Positions 60,417 to 64,000 of a stretch of DNA of 64,000 bases are shown here, piece after piece. The notes under the pieces were generated by a model that worked only from the letters and a program-made list of their open reading frames with translations, was not told where the DNA came from and made no database searches. Position 1 is the first letter of the stretch; every line of letters begins with the position of its first letter. This DNA is from Bacteroidota bacterium (lineage in GTDB: Bacteria; Bacteroidota; Bacteroidia; Chitinophagales; Chitinophagaceae). Location: NCBI GenBank assembly GCA_016868775.1, contig VGFT01000001.1:372001-436000 (forward strand), read 5' to 3'. The position numbers and the translations under genes are program-made.

Positions 60417-61583
60417 TCACGCTTTGCGTAGGGGCAGAATCGTGGCTGCACCCGACGAATAAAATCGATAGGGAAATCGATCTCTCCACTGCTCCATCAA
60501 CAGAAATGTCTGCCGGTGGGTAACATCGTCCAGACAGAAGATCAGATCATTGATGCGAATCCTTTTATTTAGTTCGTGGAGGCGACGTGTCAGGACCTCC
60601 GCAGGGGCATCCGGCTCCAGCCGGATAAAGGCCTCCGGAGATTGTTCCGGGTAACGGTTCTGTATCTCCAGCAAACTTTTCTCGATACCGATCACGACTA
60701 CGGGAAACCGCAAATCCTTCTTCTTGGCACGGGAGGCTCCTCTTCCCAAAAATGCCATCATGGCCCTCAATCCAATGCCTATTTGTATGCCCACTGTAAA
60801 CATTCTATTGGGTAGTCGATGTTTTTTTACAAACAGACTCATGGCCCCGTAAAAAAGTTTTACGTAGCGGATATTTTGCTTCTTCGTGCTTTCGCCTTTG
60901 AAATGAAGAATGGAGGAGCCCGAAAAATAATAATTTGTATACCCGGCCTGTTGGATCCGATAGCTCAGATCGATGTCTTCCCCATACATAAAAAATTGTT
61001 CGTCGAACAATCCAACCTGCTCCAACACGCTGCGTCTTACCAAAAAATAGGCGCCGGCTATCACGTCGATCGCCTGATCGGAAAAGGGAGAGAGATGCCC
61101 CAGGTGATACCGGGCGAATCGAGGGGAGCGCGGGAAAAGGGTGGCGAGTCCGCTGATCTTATAAAAAGCCGTTGCCGGATGCGGAAAGGCGCGCTTGGAT
61201 TCGGGTAGGAAATTCCCGGTACCATCGATCATTCTTATCCCCAATGCACCGGCTTGGGGCTTTTCAGATAAAAAATCGATGGAGCGATGCAGACAATCCT
61301 CCGAGAGAATCGTATCGGGGTTCAGAAAAAGAATATAGCAGCCGCGGCTCTCCCGAAATCCCCAGTTACACGCTTTTGCAAACCCCAAGTTTTGATCGGC
61401 TTCCAGAAATCGGACCGAGGGGAAACGGGGGGCGAGGTATTCGATGGATCCGTCGCCCGGGGCATTGTCCACCACGATTACCTCAACGGCCAACCCGGTA
61501 GCGGCTTTTTCTACCGAAAGCAGACATTGCTCCAAAAAATAGGGCACTTTATAGTTGACTAATATGATGGAAAGCACCGGCAT
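60417..61583 (-). CDS. GT2-family glycosyltransferase
   Basis: 388 aa. GT-A fold at the N-terminus: LSIILVNYKVPYFLEQCLLS, EVIVVDNAPGDGSIEYL, NLGFAKACNWG and FLNPDTI (DxD-like metal site). AYFLVRRSVLEQVGLFDEQFFMYGEDIDLSYRI is typical of rhamnosyltransferase-like (WbbL-type) members. A hydrophobic stretch around residue 260 and a C-terminal region of about 100 residues of unclear role follow. It likely adds a sugar to a surface glycan or lipid-linked intermediate. First gene of an operon with the GH3 and MtgA genes; its ATG at 61583 is divergent from the monophosphatase gene. Confidence 0.92.
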   Translation of the reverse strand: MPVLSIILVNYKVPYFLEQCLLSVEKAATGLAVEVIVVDNAPGDGSIEYLAPRFPSVRFLEADQNLGFAKACNWGFRESRGCYILFLNPDTILSEDCLHRSIDFLSEKPQAGALGIRMIDGTGNFLPESKRAFPHPATAFYKISGLATLFPRSPRFARYHLGHLSPFSDQAIDVIAGAYFLVRRSVLEQVGLFDEQFFMYGEDIDLSYRIQQAGYTNYYFSGSSILHFKGESTKKQNIRYVKLFYGAMSLFVKKHRLPNRMFTVGIQIGIGLRAMMAFLGRGASRAKKKDLRFPVVVIGIEKSLLEIQNRYPEQSPEAFIRLEPDAPAEVLTRRLHELNKRIRINDLIFCLDDVTHRQTFLLMEQWRDRFPYRFYSSGAATILPLRKA

Positions 61584-61655
61584 GATGAAACGTCGAAGTA
61601 AACCCTTTTCGATCCCCCTGCAAAATACGGGTCTTCAACAAGGGATTTGATGAGG

Positions 61656-61663
61656 TATCTTTG
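61656..61663 (+). promoter_or_regulatory. TAnnTTTG -7 element abutting the monophosphatase gene
   Basis: TATCTTTG ends 3 nt before the ATG at 61667, the shortest distance seen here; a leaderless message is predicted. Confidence 0.4.
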
Positions 61664-61666
61664 CGT

Positions 61667-62446
61667 ATGCTCCAATCTACCCTGATCGAGGCTGCCCGGG
61701 CGGGAGCCGCTGAGATCCTTCGTTATTTTCAGGGGACGTTTCGGGTCGACAATAAAGAAGGAATAAACAACTTGGTCACCGAAGCCGACCATGCCTCCGA
61801 AAAGGCCATCCTCTCCGTCATTCGTAATGCCTATCCCGATCACATGATCCTGGCCGAAGAATCCGGAAAATCCCACCAAACCGATGAATACAAGTGGGTC
61901 GTAGATCCAATCGATGGTACGGTGAATTTTGCACACGGCATTCCACTGAACGCCGTTTCCATCGGAATCGAAAAAAACGGAGAAATAATAATGGGGGTGG
62001 TGTACAATCCGCACCTGCAAGAGATGTTCTTTGCCGAGAAGGGAATAGGTGCTTTTCTGAATGATAAGCCCATCCGAGTGAGCAATGAAAAAAAAGTAAT
62101 CAAGTCGTGCTTGGTCACCGGGTTTCCATACATATACCTTGATCAGCCCAATGGCCCGCTCGAAGTTTTTGCTCGCTTTGTGAGAAAAGGAGTTCCGGTT
62201 CGTCGGATCGGTTCGGCAGCAATCGATCTGTGTTGGGTGGCGGCGGGTCGATTCGATGGATTTTATGAGCACAAGCTCGAACCGTGGGATAGTGCCGCCG
62301 GCTCGCTGATCGTTACCGAAGCGGGTGGAATGATCACCAATCACCAAGGAAACGAATTTAGCATCTATCAACATGCAGTTTTAGCCAGCAATGGTTGGAT
62401 ACACGATGAATTGGTTGGCGTACTTAATAATACACACGAGCTATGA
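61667..62446 (+). CDS. Inositol monophosphatase-family phosphatase
   Basis: About 259 aa from the ATG at 61667. Metal-dependent phosphatase fold: HMILAEESGKS (first Glu), WVVDPIDGTVNFAHGIP (IMPase motif 1) and LEPWDSAAGSLIVTEAGG (motif 2). Substrates in the family include inositol phosphates, 3'-phosphoadenosine and fructose bisphosphate, and cannot be separated by eye. Its stop overlaps the thiL start by 4 nt (ATGA), so it is translated together with thiL. A promoter element lies directly upstream. Confidence 0.92.
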   Translation: MLQSTLIEAARAGAAEILRYFQGTFRVDNKEGINNLVTEADHASEKAILSVIRNAYPDHMILAEESGKSHQTDEYKWVVDPIDGTVNFAHGIPLNAVSIGIEKNGEIIMGVVYNPHLQEMFFAEKGIGAFLNDKPIRVSNEKKVIKSCLVTGFPYIYLDQPNGPLEVFARFVRKGVPVRRIGSAAIDLCWVAAGRFDGFYEHKLEPWDSAAGSLIVTEAGGMITNHQGNEFSIYQHAVLASNGWIHDELVGVLNNTHEL

Positions 62447-63477
62447 GTCAGGAACGCACCGCAATCGGTCAGCTAGGAGAATTTGGACTGATCGAACACC
62501 TTACGAAAAATATTGAACTGAAAAACGCTTCCTCCATTGTGGGCGTAGGCGACGACGCCGCCGTAATCGATCATTTTGGAAAGCAAACCGTGATCTCTAC
62601 CGATCTGCTGCTCGAGGGCGTTCACTTCGATCTTATGTACACGCCGCTCAAACACCTCGGGTACAAAAGCGTCGTAGTAAACCTTTCCGATATCTATGCG
62701 ATGAATGCCACCCCCACGCAGATCCTGATGAGCATTGGAATAAGCAACCGGTTCAGCGTGGAAGCCGTTGCTGAATTTTATGAAGGCGTCTATGCCGCGT
62801 GTGAAAAATATGGGGTTGATCTGGTTGGTGGCGACACCACCGCCTCTCAAAAAGGATTCATCATCTCCGTTACCGCCATTGGCGAAGTAGCACCCGACAA
62901 GTTTGTAAAAAGAGATGGGGCGCAAAAAGGAGATCTGGTCTGTGTCAGCGGGGATCTGGGTGGGGCGTATGTGGGACTCCTGTTTCTCGAGCGCGAAAAA
63001 AAGATCTTTTTGGAGGCCCCCGGGGTTCAGCCCGATCTGGAAGGAGAATCTTACGTGGTGGGTCGGTTGCTAAAGCCGGAAGCCAGAAAAGATATCATTG
63101 AATTTTTGGATGATGCAGAGGTTCGCCCAACCGCCCTGATGGATATCAGCGATGGATTGAGCTCTGAGATCCTGCACCTCTGCAAACAAAGTAATCTGGG
63201 CTGTGTGCTCTATGAAGAAAAACTCCCCATCGCAGAGGCGATGCGCAACGCCGCTTTCAAATTTGAGATCGATCCGACCGCCTGCGCCCTTAGCGGCGGC
63301 GAGGATTATGAGTTGCTGTTCACCGTATCACAAGCCGATTACGAAAAGCTGACCCTGAACGAACAGATCAGTGTGGTTGGCTATCTTACCGAGCCCGAGC
63401 AGGGAACACATATCGTAACCAATGGCGGCAGTAAACATACAATTACGGCGCAGGGGTGGAATCATTATAAAAAGTAA
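62443..63477 (+). CDS. thiL: Thiamine-monophosphate kinase
   Basis: 344 aa. Makes thiamine diphosphate from thiamine monophosphate with ATP. Family blocks of the PurM/ThiL fold: SSIVGVGDDAAVID, VISTDLLLEGVHFDL, VNLSDIYAMNATPTQ, YGVDLVGGDTTASQ, MDISDGLSSEIL and ALSGGEDYELLF. Coupled to the monophosphatase upstream (4-nt overlap) and to the S41-type gene downstream (its ATG directly follows the stop). No thiamine riboswitch is visible, which fits because the promoter lies immediately before the first gene. Confidence 0.96.
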   Translation: MSQERTAIGQLGEFGLIEHLTKNIELKNASSIVGVGDDAAVIDHFGKQTVISTDLLLEGVHFDLMYTPLKHLGYKSVVVNLSDIYAMNATPTQILMSIGISNRFSVEAVAEFYEGVYAACEKYGVDLVGGDTTASQKGFIISVTAIGEVAPDKFVKRDGAQKGDLVCVSGDLGGAYVGLLFLEREKKIFLEAPGVQPDLEGESYVVGRLLKPEARKDIIEFLDDAEVRPTALMDISDGLSSEILHLCKQSNLGCVLYEEKLPIAEAMRNAAFKFEIDPTACALSGGEDYELLFTVSQADYEKLTLNEQISVVGYLTEPEQGTHIVTNGGSKHTITAQGWNHYKK

Positions 63478-64000
63478 ATGAACCGCCCTCTTTTCTTTCT
63501 TATTTGTTTGGTTGTGTTATCGGGCTGCCGAACGGGCCGTATCAATTTTAGTCCGGATAAAACCTATGATCCGGATGTCTTAAAAAAAGATCTGAATATT
63601 TTAACGGGTGCGTTGGAGGCACATCACCCCGGTCTGTATTGGTATCAATCAAAAGAAGATTGGAAAAAACAGGTAAACCTGGCTATCACAGCGCTGAATC
63701 AGCCCCTTTCGGAACCGGAGTTTCGTAAAATACTTCGTCCGCTTGTCGCTTCCATCCGCTGTGGACACACCAGCATCCGCGCATCAAAACAATGGCAGCG
63801 GTATAGCGACACCTTGCCGATAAAAAAACTTTTTCCCATAAGCGTTAAGTGCTGGGCGGATACAATGTTGGTGTTGGGAAGTCTGGAGCCGAAGGATTCC
63901 ATATTGATTCGCGGGGCTCAAATTTTGTCGATAAACGGAGATCCTCCTCGGACGCTTTACGAAAAATTGTTTCCTTATGTATTCGGGGACGGATTCAACG
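63478..64000 (+). CDS. S41-peptidase-like lipoprotein, N-terminal part (runs off the window)
   Basis: Not in the ORF track because no stop occurs before the window ends. 174 residues are visible. The signal peptide has a lipobox (VVLSGC, Cys at about 17). Then FSPDKTYDPDVLKKDLNIL and LEAHHPGLYWYQSK, and SIRCGHTSIRASKQW, which is the N-terminal pattern of Bacteroidota S41 (C-terminal processing peptidase-like) lipoproteins. The PDZ-like start (RGAQILSINGDPP) follows. The catalytic Ser/Lys part lies beyond the window, so activity cannot be judged. The ATG abuts the thiL stop codon. Confidence 0.8.
   Translation, partial: MNRPLFFLICLVVLSGCRTGRINFSPDKTYDPDVLKKDLNILTGALEAHHPGLYWYQSKEDWKKQVNLAITALNQPLSEPEFRKILRPLVASIRCGHTSIRASKQWQRYSDTLPIKKLFPISVKCWADTMLVLGSLEPKDSILIRGAQILSINGDPPRTLYEKLFPYVFGDGFN

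Noticed and set aside
61600-61667. Thiamine (TPP) riboswitch before the monophosphatase-thiL unit
   Set aside because: No CUGAGA-type or other TPP core was found, and the promoter element leaves no room for a leader.
1-64000. tRNA, rRNA, tmRNA or other structured RNA genes; insertion sequences; prophage genes
   Set aside because: None recognised on either strand by eye; no transposase, integrase or phage structural gene appears among the ORFs.

Overview
The window reads as chromosomal DNA of a Bacteroidota member, most likely of the Chitinophagaceae or a close relative. Supporting signs are PorP/SprF proteins with gliding-motility-type (type B) C-terminal sorting domains, a DUF5606 protein, bacterial GH3 and DHHW/MBOAT families, signal peptides ending in AQ, and Bacteroidota-type TAnnTTTG promoter elements with no Shine-Dalgarno dependence. 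The placement is an inference; no rRNA or tRNA gene is present to anchor it.

Layout. 1-4.2 kb: the tail of a PliI-like protein, a TonB-dependent receptor on the minus strand and a di-heme peroxidase. 4.2-22 kb: one minus-strand operon of five genes separated by 9-28 nt. It encodes two giant secreted proteins with type B sorting domains (about 3000 and 1543 aa), then PorP/SprF, a PorE-like OmpA protein and a second PorP/SprF, which together look like a type IX secretion (T9SS) cargo-plus-anchor module. 22.3-24.9 kb: a decaying stretch with a phosphoribosyltransferase carrying an in-frame TGA, a tcdA that has lost its nucleotide-binding loop and a truncated pxpB-like gene. An intact SWIB/histone-H1-like gene sits between the last two. 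24.9-31.3 kb: radical SAM protein, MarR regulator, GH10-like hydrolase, KdnA-like aminotransferase, RpoN and a glucosaminidase. 31.3-34.1 kb: a DHHW/MBOAT polysaccharide O-acetylation pair. 35-42.4 kb: DNA maintenance genes recA, uvrB and polA, interspersed with OB-fold and YceI proteins. 42.4-50.5 kb: DUF5606, M3 peptidase, an SCO1-Fur pair facing a MerC-domain protein, a GH25 lysozyme and UvrD/PcrA. 50.6-58.1 kb: a single-domain asparaginase, an OmpA lipoprotein, CmoA with a membrane methyltransferase, an Nfu scaffold, a frameshifted beta-barrel, and PnuC with a nicotinamide riboside kinase and a GT39 transferase. 58.1-61.6 kb: a GT2, GH3 and MtgA operon. 61.7-64 kb: inositol monophosphatase, ThiL and a truncated S41-type lipoprotein.

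The most unusual non-coding feature is a set of eight intergenic islands built from short repeated words: TTTAGGG-like (five), CCAAACT-like (two) and GGAC/GTCC (one). They lie only beyond gene 3' ends, and in several cases the first word itself contains the stop codon of the adjoining gene. Most are inverted (word array, spacer, complementary array) and could fold as long imperfect hairpins. Their position suggests a role in 3'-end formation or a mobile or slippage-prone repeat that targets gene ends.

Four genes are disrupted: one by a nonsense codon, one by an in-frame deletion and two by apparent single-base losses in G/C homopolymers. The homopolymer cases could be sequencing errors. The tcdA deletion and the nonsense codon are harder to explain that way.
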